NCBI GenBank assembly: GCA_934552855.1
Contig: CAKTEU010000032.1
Location: 1-19,477, forward strand
Reading direction: 5' to 3'
Origin: an uncultured Eubacteriales bacterium
GTDB lineage: Bacteria; Bacillota; Clostridia; Oscillospirales; Acutalibacteraceae
Length of the DNA stretch: 19,477 bases
The notes below the pieces were generated by a model that had not been told where the DNA came from, did no database searches, and was given only the letters and a program-made list of their open reading frames with translations. The position numbers and the translations under genes were made by a program. Below are positions 6,010 through 14,216 of the stretch, one piece after another; within the stretch, counting starts at the first letter, position 1; each line of letters starts with the position of its first letter.

Positions 6010-7713
6010 TCAATCGTCTGCGTTCTGAACTGCTTCATCAAGCCATGAGGTGTCCTCATCCTTTGAAACTTCGCCGTGCTTAACACGGGTGATGATGAGA
6101 AGTCCTACAACAAAAGCAAGGGCGCAGAACAGGAACATAAAGTTGTAATCGTTATCAAAAAGACCGATAAGAAGTCCGCAAAGAATCGGGCCGGAAACGG
6201 CAGCCGAGAAGGTTGCGGTGTAATAATAACCGGTGAAGGTTCCGACAAACTCTCTGCCGCCGATTGCAAGAACAAGCGGAAGAGTATTGATGTTGATCAT
6301 TCCGACGCACGCACCGCCAACAACAAGGGCAATCCAGAATGAAACCCATGTGACTGTGCTCTGGTTTCCGAAAATCTGAGAAACGGCAAGATATATTCCG
6401 AAGAATACGATGCAGCCGATGAGACCGATAACAATCGTCTTTTTGCGTCCGATTTTTCTGCCGAGAGTACCTGCCGGGATACCGAACGCAGCGAGCGAAA
6501 CGGCAAATACCGCCATCATGAGGGTTGAGTAAATCGGCTTAACCGCAAGGGTTTCTTCCGCAAAGTTAGTAAAGTTCGGGATAATAGCTTCGGTTGCGTT
6601 GCAGATGAAGAAAAGGGCTGCAAGCATGAGAAGAAGGCTCTTTCTTTCTCCCTTTGAAATCGGAAGGTCACGGATTTTGATTTTCTTTGGCTTTTCGCCG
6701 TCTGCGGTTTCAAGTTCAACTGCGGCGGAAAGGTCATACTTCTTGTTCTTTTTATAGAAAGCAACAAGAGCAACAAGGCTGAGCACGGCAATGATTGCGG
6801 CAACAACAAAAATCGGGGTGTAGTTAACGTACTGAACAACACCGTCAACAACAAGAACTCTTTTTTGAGCAAGGGTCACGCCGTCAACAACAAAGGTGTC
6901 GTGCTTACCTTCAAAGAATACTTTGAATTTTTCGGCAAGGTCTGCCGGGCATTCATAAAGGCCGGTAACGTTTCCGAGTTTGTCAACAGCGTCAACAATA
7001 ATGCTGCCGTCCGGATTGGTTGCAAGAATTTGGCCGAGGGTGTTGGTTTTTGCTTTGAGCATTTCTGCCATACCGTTAAGACCTACAAGACCGGCAACGG
7101 TTGAAACAAGAGTACCGATGACAAAGCCGAGAACCTGACCGATACCGCCCATGATATTGATAACGGCATTTGCGTCACTTTGAAGATTTGAGGGAGTGAA
7201 GTCAGGCATAAGCGAAACAACGGGCGAACGCCAAACGGACATGACAAAGTTGAAGCAGATAACAACCGCCATCATGAGGGCAATGCTCAACACAATAGCC
7301 TTAACCGAAAAAGCAACAACCGGAATGAAGCAGAAAAATACTGCGCAAATCGGAAGGCCGATGATTATGTAAGGCATTCTTTTTCCGAATTTTGACTTTG
7401 TTCCGTCGCTCTTTTTGCCGAAGAACGGCTGGAAGATTACGCCGAAGATGTTGTCGATTGTCATAATTGCGTTGACAATAAGTGGAACCGAAAGCCAAGC
7501 AAGAGCGGGCACTTTTTGATGAAAGGCATCAATTCCGCCTTCGGCGGCAAAAAGTTCGGTGAACTTAGCTTTGAGAATTACGGGAACATATGAATTGTAG
7601 ATTGACCACAAAAGCATACACGCCATAAAGCCCAAGCCGATTAAAAAGGTTCGCTTGTAATTAAGCTTTTGAGTCTGGGGTGCAGAAGCTGCGCCCTTTG
7701 TTTTTTCAGACAT
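6010..7713 (-). CDS. MFS transporter, GPH / SLC45-like, with large extracellular insert (paralogue 2)
   Basis: A 567-residue, 12-helix transporter paralogous to the next gene: both start MSEKTK, share DNIFGVIFQP in helix 2 and GTFTGYYYTATFSA in helix 11. The loop between helices 2 and 3 is GKKSDGTKSKFGKRM, and the helix 8-9 loop has IGRKK. About 86 extra residues (roughly 213-298) lie between helices 5 and 6, predicted outside, whereas the paralogue carries its insert between helices 9 and 10. Start choice: the ATG at 7713 has GGAGGA at about 8-nt spacing; a longer frame reaching 7782 has no such site and would lie in the leader. First gene after a strong promoter, and followed by an intrinsic terminator. 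Likely a sugar or glycoside symporter by family; the substrate is unknown. Confidence 0.85.
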   Translation of the reverse strand: MSEKTKGAASAPQTQKLNYKRTFLIGLGFMACMLLWSIYNSYVPVILKAKFTELFAAEGGIDAFHQKVPALAWLSVPLIVNAIMTIDNIFGVIFQPFFGKKSDGTKSKFGKRMPYIIIGLPICAVFFCFIPVVAFSVKAIVLSIALMMAVVICFNFVMSVWRSPVVSLMPDFTPSNLQSDANAVINIMGGIGQVLGFVIGTLVSTVAGLVGLNGMAEMLKAKTNTLGQILATNPDGSIIVDAVDKLGNVTGLYECPADLAEKFKVFFEGKHDTFVVDGVTLAQKRVLVVDGVVQYVNYTPIFVVAAIIAVLSLVALVAFYKKNKKYDLSAAVELETADGEKPKKIKIRDLPISKGERKSLLLMLAALFFICNATEAIIPNFTNFAEETLAVKPIYSTLMMAVFAVSLAAFGIPAGTLGRKIGRKKTIVIGLIGCIVFFGIYLAVSQIFGNQSTVTWVSFWIALVVGGACVGMININTLPLVLAIGGREFVGTFTGYYYTATFSAAVSGPILCGLLIGLFDNDYNFMFLFCALAFVVGLLIITRVKHGEVSKDEDTSWLDEAVQNADD

Positions 7714-7766
7714 TGGTATTTCCTCCGTTTTCAAGTGGGATAATGGTTTTGCCGGCTCATGAATAT

Positions 7767-7785
7767 CTGTTATCCGTGTCAACAG
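7767..7785. promoter_or_regulatory. Weak operator-like inverted repeat in the transporter leader
   Basis: CTGTT and AACAG arms (7767-7771, 7781-7785) flank 9 nt. It also carries TTATCC and, on the other strand, GACACGG, both of which occur in the palindrome at 1988-2014. A GGATAA lies nearby at 7738-7743. It lies downstream of the promoter, where a roadblock repressor could act. Weak evidence. Confidence 0.2.
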
Positions 7786-7832
7786 TTTTCAAACAGCAAG
7801 ACAGCAGACACAAATGAGCATGACTTTGGCTT

Positions 7833-7862
7833 ATTATACTATAAATCGCCGGACATTTTCAA
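7833..7862 (-). promoter_or_regulatory. Predicted promoter of the transporter genes
   Basis: On the - strand, TTGAAA (7857-7862), an 18-nt spacer and a consensus TATAAT (7833-7838). The leader to the ATG at 7713 is about 113 nt; it has a GCTCAT/ATGAGC pairing but no riboswitch that I recognise. The stretch 7863-8008 upstream is AT-rich and shows nothing else. Confidence 0.65.
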
Positions 7863-8008
7863 GAAAAAAGCGACTTTGTAAAATTTATCTACTTAATGCA
7901 CAAAAATGAACCGTCTTTTTTGTTGACAAATGTTGAGAAAAAGGCTTCAAAAAACTTTTTTCAGCCGAAAAAGATAATTTCATCAAACCTTTTAAAATCA
8001 AATTACTC

Positions 8009-8064
8009 AAAAAGCAGGCAATGTAATTGCCGCAACCGTCTTTTTCGGTTGCGGCAATTATTGC
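8009..8064 (-). terminator. Terminator of the giant secreted protein gene
   Basis: A perfect 14-bp stem (8025-8038 with 8046-8059, 7-nt loop), extended by GCAAT/ATTGC (8018-8022, 8060-8064). In the leftward direction five T follow at 8013-8009, a few bases after the stem. No T-run follows on the + side. Confidence 0.65.
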
Positions 8065-8148
8065 TAACTGTGAGTGCAAATACTGACAAAGAGATTTTTC
8101 GTCGGTATTTGTGATTATCCGTTAACAAACGGTTACTCTGCTGTTGAA

Positions 8149-11100
8149 TTAATAGTGCTTTGCTCCGCAGGGGCAGGTGCTTCTGAATTTGAACAGCTTC
8201 CAGAAGAAGCGGCAGATTGCATAAAGAACTCTCATAATCCACGATGTTTTGTGGCAGATACAGCCGCAGTCTGTTGAGGGATGATTTGAGATGTCTGTTT
8301 GGCAATCGTCGCATTTTCCGTCGCCGTCATTATCACGGTGTGTCGTTTTTTCAATATATTCGGTTGCAAGAAGCTTTCCGCAGCGTGTGCAGGTTGACTG
8401 TTTTTCTCCGCGGTTCTTGCAGGTTGCTTCTTTTGTAATTACCCATTCGCTGCGTTCATGACCGAGAGCACGAATGATTTCGCCCTTCTTTTCCGTTCCG
8501 CAAACGGTGCAGGTATAGGTTGAATATCCGTCATCAAGGCAGGTTGCCGTGCTTTTTGAAATTACATAATCATGTCCCTTTGCGTCAACAAGCTCTTCTT
8601 CAAAAACATATCCGCAGCCGGCGGTGCAATTTTTATATCTGTGACCCTTTTCGGTGCAGGTTGGTTCCTTGTCAACAATCCAATCGCTTTCCTTATGGCT
8701 GAGTTTTCGAAGGTCCTTTGTAACTTTAACGCTGCAGCCTTCACGTTTGCAGGCTCTTTCGGCAAGACCTTTGTTTGAACAGGTGGCTTCGGTAACCGTT
8801 ACCCAATCGCTCCAATCATGTCCGAGTGCGGTTCCGTATTCTTTGATTGTGTCGGTCACATCGCAACGGTCGCATTTTGAAGTTTTGCTTGAAATTCCCG
8901 TGCAGGTTGCGTTTCCGTCGGAAACATAATTTGAGAATGTGTGGCCGAGAGCGGAACCGGGAACTTCACGTTCGTTTTCGGCTTTTCCGCAAATGTCACA
9001 TCCGGCTTTTTCAACTGCATTTTCAAGGCAGGTTGCCTGCTTGATTATTGTGTAATCTTTGAAAACATGGTCGTTTGTCACGGGAATAACGTCGCCCTTT
9101 TTAACAACGGCATTGCATTCATCGCAGCGTTGGTCTCCGGTATATCCTTCCTCTTTGCAGGTTGCCGCTTTAACGCTTGCTTTGTCAAGCGAATAATTGA
9201 TATGGCCGGTTGCGTCGATTGTTACGTCGCTGAAAACCTTTTTGCACACCGTGCAGGAAACAACACGTTTTCCGGCCTTTGTGCAGGTTGGAGCAACATA
9301 TTCAGTAACACCGTAATTATGGGCAGCAGCCGGAATTTCTGTTCTTGAGCTTTCGTCAATATTTCCGCAAACGCTGCATACCTTTACTTTTTCGCCGCCG
9401 GTTTCGCAATTGATTTTTTCCGAACCGACGTTTTTCCACTGATAGTTATGGCCGAGAGGAGCAACGATTTCGCTTTGAGAAACCGGCTTTCCTGTTGCTT
9501 GGTCAACACAGCCTTCACGAAGGCAGTGCCTTTCACGCTCTCCGCCTTTTTCGCAATCGGCCGCTTCGCCAACAAGTTTCCATTCGCTCCATTCGTGACC
9601 GAGAGCCGAGCCTTCGGCATTAAGGGTTTCGGTTTTTTCGCAGCGTGCCATTATCGGCTTTCCTTCGCTGTCAAGCTCACCGGTTGCAAATTCACGTTCA
9701 CACCTTGCGGTTCTTGTTCCGTCTTCGGTGCAGGTTGCATCGTCGTTATAAACATAATCTCTGTACAAATGTTTGAGAGCGGAGCCGTTATCCGGAACGT
9801 TTTCTTCCTTGTATCCGCAGCCGTATACGCAAGAGCCGTGTTTTGTTCCGTCTTTTTCGCAGGTTGCGTTACCGTCCGAAACCCAGTATACAATATTGTG
9901 AGCCGGTTTTGAATTCGGGTCGGCAACGGTTTTCTTTGCTTTTTTGCAAATCTTGCAAAGGGCAGTCATTGTTCCGCCGGTTTTGCAGGTTGCGTCATTG
10001 TTTGAAACATAAAGTTCGCTTTCGGTTTCAGGGTCGGGGAAGCTGTGTTCACCCTTTGTTCCTTCAACATAACGGTAATCAACATTTCCGCAGCCGTAAT
10101 CACAGGCCGCTTCCTCAATTGCATCGGCAAGGCAGGTTGCGTCGCTTATTTTTTCATAATTTGTAAAGCTGTGAGGAATTTTTGTGTTTACCGCTTCAAC
10201 AGTGATTTCATTTTTACACATTGAGCAGATTCCGCTTTTTGTTCCGTTCTTTGTGCAGGTTGCGTCACCATTATAAGAATAAGCAACATCATGCGCAAGT
10301 TTTGTTCCGGGTTCTTCAACAGTACCTTTTTCAAAACAGCGTCCGCAGATTCCGGTCTTTGTTCCGTTCTTTGTGCAGGTTGCATCGTTGTTATAAACAT
10401 ATCCTTTGAAGTCATGTCCGAGAGCCGAACCTTCGTCGGTCTTTGTTTCTTTATACTTGCATTTGTCAAAACGGACACATTTGCTGCTGAGAGTTCCGTC
10501 CTTTGTGCAGGTTGCGTTGTTGTCTGAAACATAGCCGTCTTCCGGACAATCGTGACCGAGCGGCACACTGTTTTTAACGTTTCTTATATCAAAAGTATCG
10601 CAGCGTGAACACTTGGCTTTTTCCTTTGCCGGCTCGGTGCAGGTTGCGTCAAGATATGCGGCGTATGCCGAATCTTCATACTTATGACCGAGAGCATTAA
10701 GTTCGGTAACATTTTGATTTTCTTTGCAAACAGAGCAAACCTGTGCTTTTAAACCTTTTTTGACGCAGGTCGGCTCAGTAATTGTTGTCCAGACATTGAG
10801 GGTATGAGGAGCAAGGGGAAGAGTTTCAACCGTCAGAGTTGCCGAACAGTTTTTGTTGAGACACTTTTTATAGGTTCTTCCTTGCTTTTTGCAGGTTGAA
10901 TTTTCGGTGAAAATTTCATCCGACCACTTGTGACCCGACCTATTAATAACTTCGGATTGATATTTTGTTTTGTATTCACAGCCGTCACGCTTGCAAAGGT
11001 GTCTTCTTAAACCGTCACTGTCGCAAGTGGCTTCGGTTGTGATTTCCCATTCTGTCCAGTCATGGCCGAGAGCGGAGGTTTCAAAGCCTGTGTCACCGCC

Positions 11101-13944
11101 GTTATTCGGGTCGGTCTTATTGCAGTTTGAGCAGATGTACTTTTCAATTCCTGTGCTTTCGCAGGTTGCCGGGGTTGTGTCTGTTCTTACATAGTTATGA
11201 CCGATGGGACTGATTGTTTCGGTCTTTGTGTCTCCGCAAACATCGCAGGTGTAATAAATTGTTCCTTCGGTTTCGCAGCCGGCATTAATTTTCCTTGTTT
11301 CCTTCCAGTCGTGACCGGGTGCCGTCTGGCCGGGTCTGTATTCGCTGTATCCGCAGGAGCAGGCGTAATAAAGCTGTCCGTCTTTTTCGCACTTGGCCTC
11401 GGTGTCTTGTTTCGAGTCGTGCACAAGTGTATGTGCGGTTGCGGTGAATACGGGTTTAATTTCAAGGTCGCTTTTAACAGAAGTGAATTCACTGTCCCAT
11501 TTTTCAAAGGTATAGTGGTTTTTATTGTCGTATGCCTTTTCCGGCTCGGCAGGTTCATTTGCACTGTTTCCGTAATAAACGGTTTGATTTGAGATTACAG
11601 TTCCTTCGCTGTTATAGAATTTTACGGTATACTTATTGATATCCCACTGTGCATAAAAGTGGTCGTCATAAAGAGCCGTGTGGTTGTCTTCAACCTTTGT
11701 TCCGCCGTCCTGCATTGTGTAGATGCCTTTGAAAGTATAGCCGTCTCTCGTTGCGGTCGGGGGATAGGTCGCGCCGCTGTTGAGCGTTTTGTTGATATCT
11801 GCGTTCAAAGCAGAACCGTAGTAAGCCTGATAATTCGTTTTTGAAAGCGTTCCGTTGTTCGGGTCGAGGGTAACGTTTTCCTTCTGGTTTTCAATGTTAA
11901 AGAGCTTTTCGGCCGCTCCGGAGTAAGAATTGTTTGCGTCGGCAACTCTTACGATGAGCTGACCTTTGAACATATCGGTGTTTGAAACCTTTGCGCCCTC
12001 GCCGACGGAAACCGTAAAGTCCGCAACATGGCTCTTTTCAATCGAAAGGCCTGTGTTTGCAATATTGTTGTTATCCTTTGAAAGCTTTTTGATTTCGGCG
12101 GTGTATTCCGTTCCCATAACAACGCCGTACTGGTCTTTTGCAACAACCGAACCGATAAGGTCGTTGGAGCTGTTGATTTCCTTCGGAACGAACGTTTCGG
12201 AGGGAGCGTTTTTCCACTCAAAGGTTTTTGCGTAAGGATAGTTGTCGTTCGGCATATCCCAAATGACTGTTTTGCGCTTATCCTGACCTTGAGCCGCAAG
12301 CTTCCAGATGCCTTCCGAGCTGTAGCCCGTGAGCTGAGTATAATTTCCGGCGGACGAACCTACCCAAAGGCTCTTCGGCCAACATTCAAAGTTGTTGGTG
12401 CTTGCAATTCCGCCGCAGTCGATGTCAATACGGGTCGGGAAACCGTCAAGAACAAATTCCAAAACCTTGTCTCCGTTGGGATCAACAAAAGTTCCCGAAG
12501 CAACGGGCATATCAATGTGAGCTTCTTCGCCCGTTCCGTTATTCGTCTTATAATAGAAGCCGATCCACGCTTCGTTCGTCCGGTTGTTCCACCAGCGGTT
12601 ATTTCTGATTTCGGTAACAAGCTTGACGTAATACTTTCCGGTAGTGAAGTTTCCGTATGCGAACGAATTTACGTTTTCACTGTAAGAAAGCTTCGTCTGC
12701 TGAGGATTGAAATAAATATCTGACCAGCCGTTTGCATCACTGCCGTTGTATCGCTGCGGTTCGATAAACATAAGGTAAATTTCGGTTTTTCCTTCGTTCT
12801 TTGCTTTTTTAACCGCCGCAGTAATATCACGGGAAATTGTTGAAGCCGAAGTAGAAAGATCCTTTGTTGAAATTGTTCCGATACTTTCCGTTGCGCCAAA
12901 ATATGTTTTTGCTTTGGCAATATCCGGAGTGCCTGTTCCGAACGAATCGGCATAATGTTGCTTTGATTGATCACCTTTATTCGCAGTCATTCCCGGGATT
13001 TTTGATGAGTCATCAATGCTGTAAATATCGGCAGTAACGTTTGTGTTTGACGGATTTGCACGCCATGCGCTTGTTACAAACGAAACGTTTGAAGCCGAAG
13101 CGGGTATGCTTGAAATATCAAACTTTGCAAAAACAGCTGTGGTATTTCCGTTTGAACCGTCGCTGCAGATTGTCTGTTTTGTGTCTGATCCACGACCGAT
13201 ATTACTTCCGTAGTACATGGTTACAACTCCGGAATGGGCAACTTCCTTTGAGCCGGCTTCGGTGTAATTGAGACTTGCGTTTCCATAGAAAACATTGATA
13301 TCCGACCACGAGGGGCTGCCGTTGTATGACCTCGGGTTGAGGAAGGCAAGGCAAAGCTTTGTCTGTCCGGCTCTCAATGCGTTATTGACGGCTTCGGTAA
13401 TATTGAAGCCGTACCACTTCGTCTGGTTCTGATCCATGTCCTTGGTTCTCATCACCGCAATTGCAGGCTGGTTCAAAACGCCGATTGAGGCTTTGGCGCA
13501 GTTGGCGCTGGTATAGCTGTTAGCCCTAAAGTCTGAACCGAAAATATTGCCAAAGTAGTTGTTTGTTGCCTCTTTTACATCGGGCCTTTTGCTCGGACTT
13601 ATCGAGAAAATTTCAAGAAAGGCTTCTCCGTTATAGTTGCTGTTGCCGGAATTTTTTGCGGCGATATCAAGCCTTGCGTTTTCAACGGGAAAATTCATTC
13701 CCGAAAGGTCGTAATCAATAAATCCGATTGACGTTTGATCTCTCGCTCCGTCACTGCAAACGGTGAATGTTTTTGCACCGCCGTCATACCTTCCTCCGCT
13801 TGAGGAAATAATTGCCCAGCCGCTGTTGAATTTTTGTTTTTCTCCGGCAGCGGTAACATTGACGGCCGCAAACGGAACCGCAGTCAGAAGCATCAGCACG
13901 GCAAGAAACATTGAAAGAGTTTTCTTTCCGAAATGCTTTTTCAT
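8149..13944 (-). CDS. Giant secreted Cys-rich repeat protein with InlB-type repeat
   Basis: A 1931-residue exported protein. Residues 1-33 are a Sec signal peptide (KKHFGKK, hydrophobic core, AAVNVTAAG). Two related beta-rich domains follow at about 43-229 and 233-425; each ends in a SDI.F/Y segment and they resemble DNRLRE / CBM-like modules. About 425-690 is beta-rich and unassigned. An InlB / Listeria-Bacteroides repeat region lies at about 690-835 (GYTFKG, YAQWDI, YTFEKWD). Then some 24 units of about 40 residues follow (838-1867) of the form GH-x-W...ATC-x3-G-x5-C-x2-C. The last 64 residues hold DNDGDGKCDDC, like a calcium-loop motif, and a tail CGCICHK, an aromatic/basic helix, then CPCGAKHY. 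There is no LPXTG or dockerin pair. The ATG has GGAGGT at 8 nt. A surface adhesin, scaffold or metal-binding role is likely; the exact function is unknown. Confidence 0.85.
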   Translation of the reverse strand: MKKHFGKKTLSMFLAVLMLLTAVPFAAVNVTAAGEKQKFNSGWAIISSSGGRYDGGAKTFTVCSDGARDQTSIGFIDYDLSGMNFPVENARLDIAAKNSGNSNYNGEAFLEIFSISPSKRPDVKEATNNYFGNIFGSDFRANSYTSANCAKASIGVLNQPAIAVMRTKDMDQNQTKWYGFNITEAVNNALRAGQTKLCLAFLNPRSYNGSPSWSDINVFYGNASLNYTEAGSKEVAHSGVVTMYYGSNIGRGSDTKQTICSDGSNGNTTAVFAKFDISSIPASASNVSFVTSAWRANPSNTNVTADIYSIDDSSKIPGMTANKGDQSKQHYADSFGTGTPDIAKAKTYFGATESIGTISTKDLSTSASTISRDITAAVKKAKNEGKTEIYLMFIEPQRYNGSDANGWSDIYFNPQQTKLSYSENVNSFAYGNFTTGKYYVKLVTEIRNNRWWNNRTNEAWIGFYYKTNNGTGEEAHIDMPVASGTFVDPNGDKVLEFVLDGFPTRIDIDCGGIASTNNFECWPKSLWVGSSAGNYTQLTGYSSEGIWKLAAQGQDKRKTVIWDMPNDNYPYAKTFEWKNAPSETFVPKEINSSNDLIGSVVAKDQYGVVMGTEYTAEIKKLSKDNNNIANTGLSIEKSHVADFTVSVGEGAKVSNTDMFKGQLIVRVADANNSYSGAAEKLFNIENQKENVTLDPNNGTLSKTNYQAYYGSALNADINKTLNSGATYPPTATRDGYTFKGIYTMQDGGTKVEDNHTALYDDHFYAQWDINKYTVKFYNSEGTVISNQTVYYGNSANEPAEPEKAYDNKNHYTFEKWDSEFTSVKSDLEIKPVFTATAHTLVHDSKQDTEAKCEKDGQLYYACSCGYSEYRPGQTAPGHDWKETRKINAGCETEGTIYYTCDVCGDTKTETISPIGHNYVRTDTTPATCESTGIEKYICSNCNKTDPNNGGDTGFETSALGHDWTEWEITTEATCDSDGLRRHLCKRDGCEYKTKYQSEVINRSGHKWSDEIFTENSTCKKQGRTYKKCLNKNCSATLTVETLPLAPHTLNVWTTITEPTCVKKGLKAQVCSVCKENQNVTELNALGHKYEDSAYAAYLDATCTEPAKEKAKCSRCDTFDIRNVKNSVPLGHDCPEDGYVSDNNATCTKDGTLSSKCVRFDKCKYKETKTDEGSALGHDFKGYVYNNDATCTKNGTKTGICGRCFEKGTVEEPGTKLAHDVAYSYNGDATCTKNGTKSGICSMCKNEITVEAVNTKIPHSFTNYEKISDATCLADAIEEAACDYGCGNVDYRYVEGTKGEHSFPDPETESELYVSNNDATCKTGGTMTALCKICKKAKKTVADPNSKPAHNIVYWVSDGNATCEKDGTKHGSCVYGCGYKEENVPDNGSALKHLYRDYVYNDDATCTEDGTRTARCEREFATGELDSEGKPIMARCEKTETLNAEGSALGHEWSEWKLVGEAADCEKGGERERHCLREGCVDQATGKPVSQSEIVAPLGHNYQWKNVGSEKINCETGGEKVKVCSVCGNIDESSRTEIPAAAHNYGVTEYVAPTCTKAGKRVVSCTVCKKVFSDVTIDATGHINYSLDKASVKAATCKEEGYTGDQRCDECNAVVKKGDVIPVTNDHVFKDYTIIKQATCLENAVEKAGCDICGKAENEREVPGSALGHTFSNYVSDGNATCTGISSKTSKCDRCDVTDTIKEYGTALGHDWSDWVTVTEATCSNKGLAERACKREGCSVKVTKDLRKLSHKESDWIVDKEPTCTEKGHRYKNCTAGCGYVFEEELVDAKGHDYVISKSTATCLDDGYSTYTCTVCGTEKKGEIIRALGHERSEWVITKEATCKNRGEKQSTCTRCGKLLATEYIEKTTHRDNDGDGKCDDCQTDISNHPSTDCGCICHKTSWIMRVLYAICRFFWKLFKFRSTCPCGAKHY
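8344..11433 (-). repeat. Tandem array of about 24 HCCC protein repeats
   Basis: Coding repeats within the giant secreted protein. Each is about 40 residues with one His (usually Gly-His) and three Cys (ATC, then C-x2-C or a variant with one extra residue). The DNA is mostly degenerate, but the codons for ATC give a recurring GCAGGTTGC on the + strand. Two neighbouring units match at exactly 120-bp spacing (10226-10266 and 10346-10386). Confidence 0.75.
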
Positions 13945-13993
13945 TTTTTAGTACCTCCGTTAAAAATTTTTTTGCATAAATATATACAAATAG

Positions 13994-14023
13994 ATTTTAT
14001 CATATTTCACTAATTATTAGCAA
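13994..14023 (-). promoter_or_regulatory. Predicted promoter of the giant secreted protein gene
   Basis: On the - strand, TAAAAT (13994-13999) preceded by TGA (extended -10), with a weak TTGCTA (14018-14023) at 18-nt spacing. The leader would be about 45 nt. Confidence 0.45.
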
Positions 14024-14070
14024 TTATTAAAAGCACCAAAATCTTTGCCGTTCATATGGATAATATGCAT

Positions 14071-14140
14071 AAGCGTTTTCTTTGTCGATTTTAAAAAGGC
14101 ATTAAACAGCAGAAATAGACAAATACAACGCTTTTTTTTC
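14071..14140 (+). other. Long inverted repeat followed by T8 in a divergent gap
   Basis: The arms 14071-14086 and 14118-14133 are inverted copies matching at 14 of 16 positions, with a 31-nt loop, and eight T follow the right arm (14132-14139). The form is that of a + strand terminator, but no gene upstream runs in this direction. It could end an antisense or small RNA, or be a protein binding site shared by the two divergent genes. Confidence 0.3.
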
Positions 14141-14154
14141 TTTAAAAATGTCAA

Positions 14155-14183
14155 TTGAATATATGCGCTTTAAATCTTATAAT
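14155..14183 (+). promoter_or_regulatory. Predicted promoter of the yhhN-like / lipid kinase operon
   Basis: TTGAAT (14155-14160), a 17-nt spacer and a consensus TATAAT (14178-14183). Transcription would start near 14190, about 27 nt before the ATG. Confidence 0.7.
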
Positions 14184-14216
14184 ATATATTGACTATTAAC
14201 CAATCGGAGGAAAAAA

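Noticed and set aside
7720..7735. Catabolite-response (cre)-like half-site TTGAAAACG near the transporter start
   Set aside because: Only one half matches the cre pattern, and it overlaps the ribosome site, which explains part of the sequence.
7714..7782. Longer start for the second transporter
   Set aside because: The GGAGGA site at 8 nt before the ATG at 7713 and the shared MSEKTK start decide for the shorter form.
9448..9912. 154-codon + strand ORF opposite the Cys-repeat array, and several similar ones nearby
   Set aside because: Their Cys, Phe and Val patterns mirror the repeat period of the real gene, and they lack ribosome sites.
8344..11433. Possible zinc-finger DNA-binding protein
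   Set aside because: The protein has a clear Sec signal peptide and extracellular domain types, so a DNA-binding role is unlikely.
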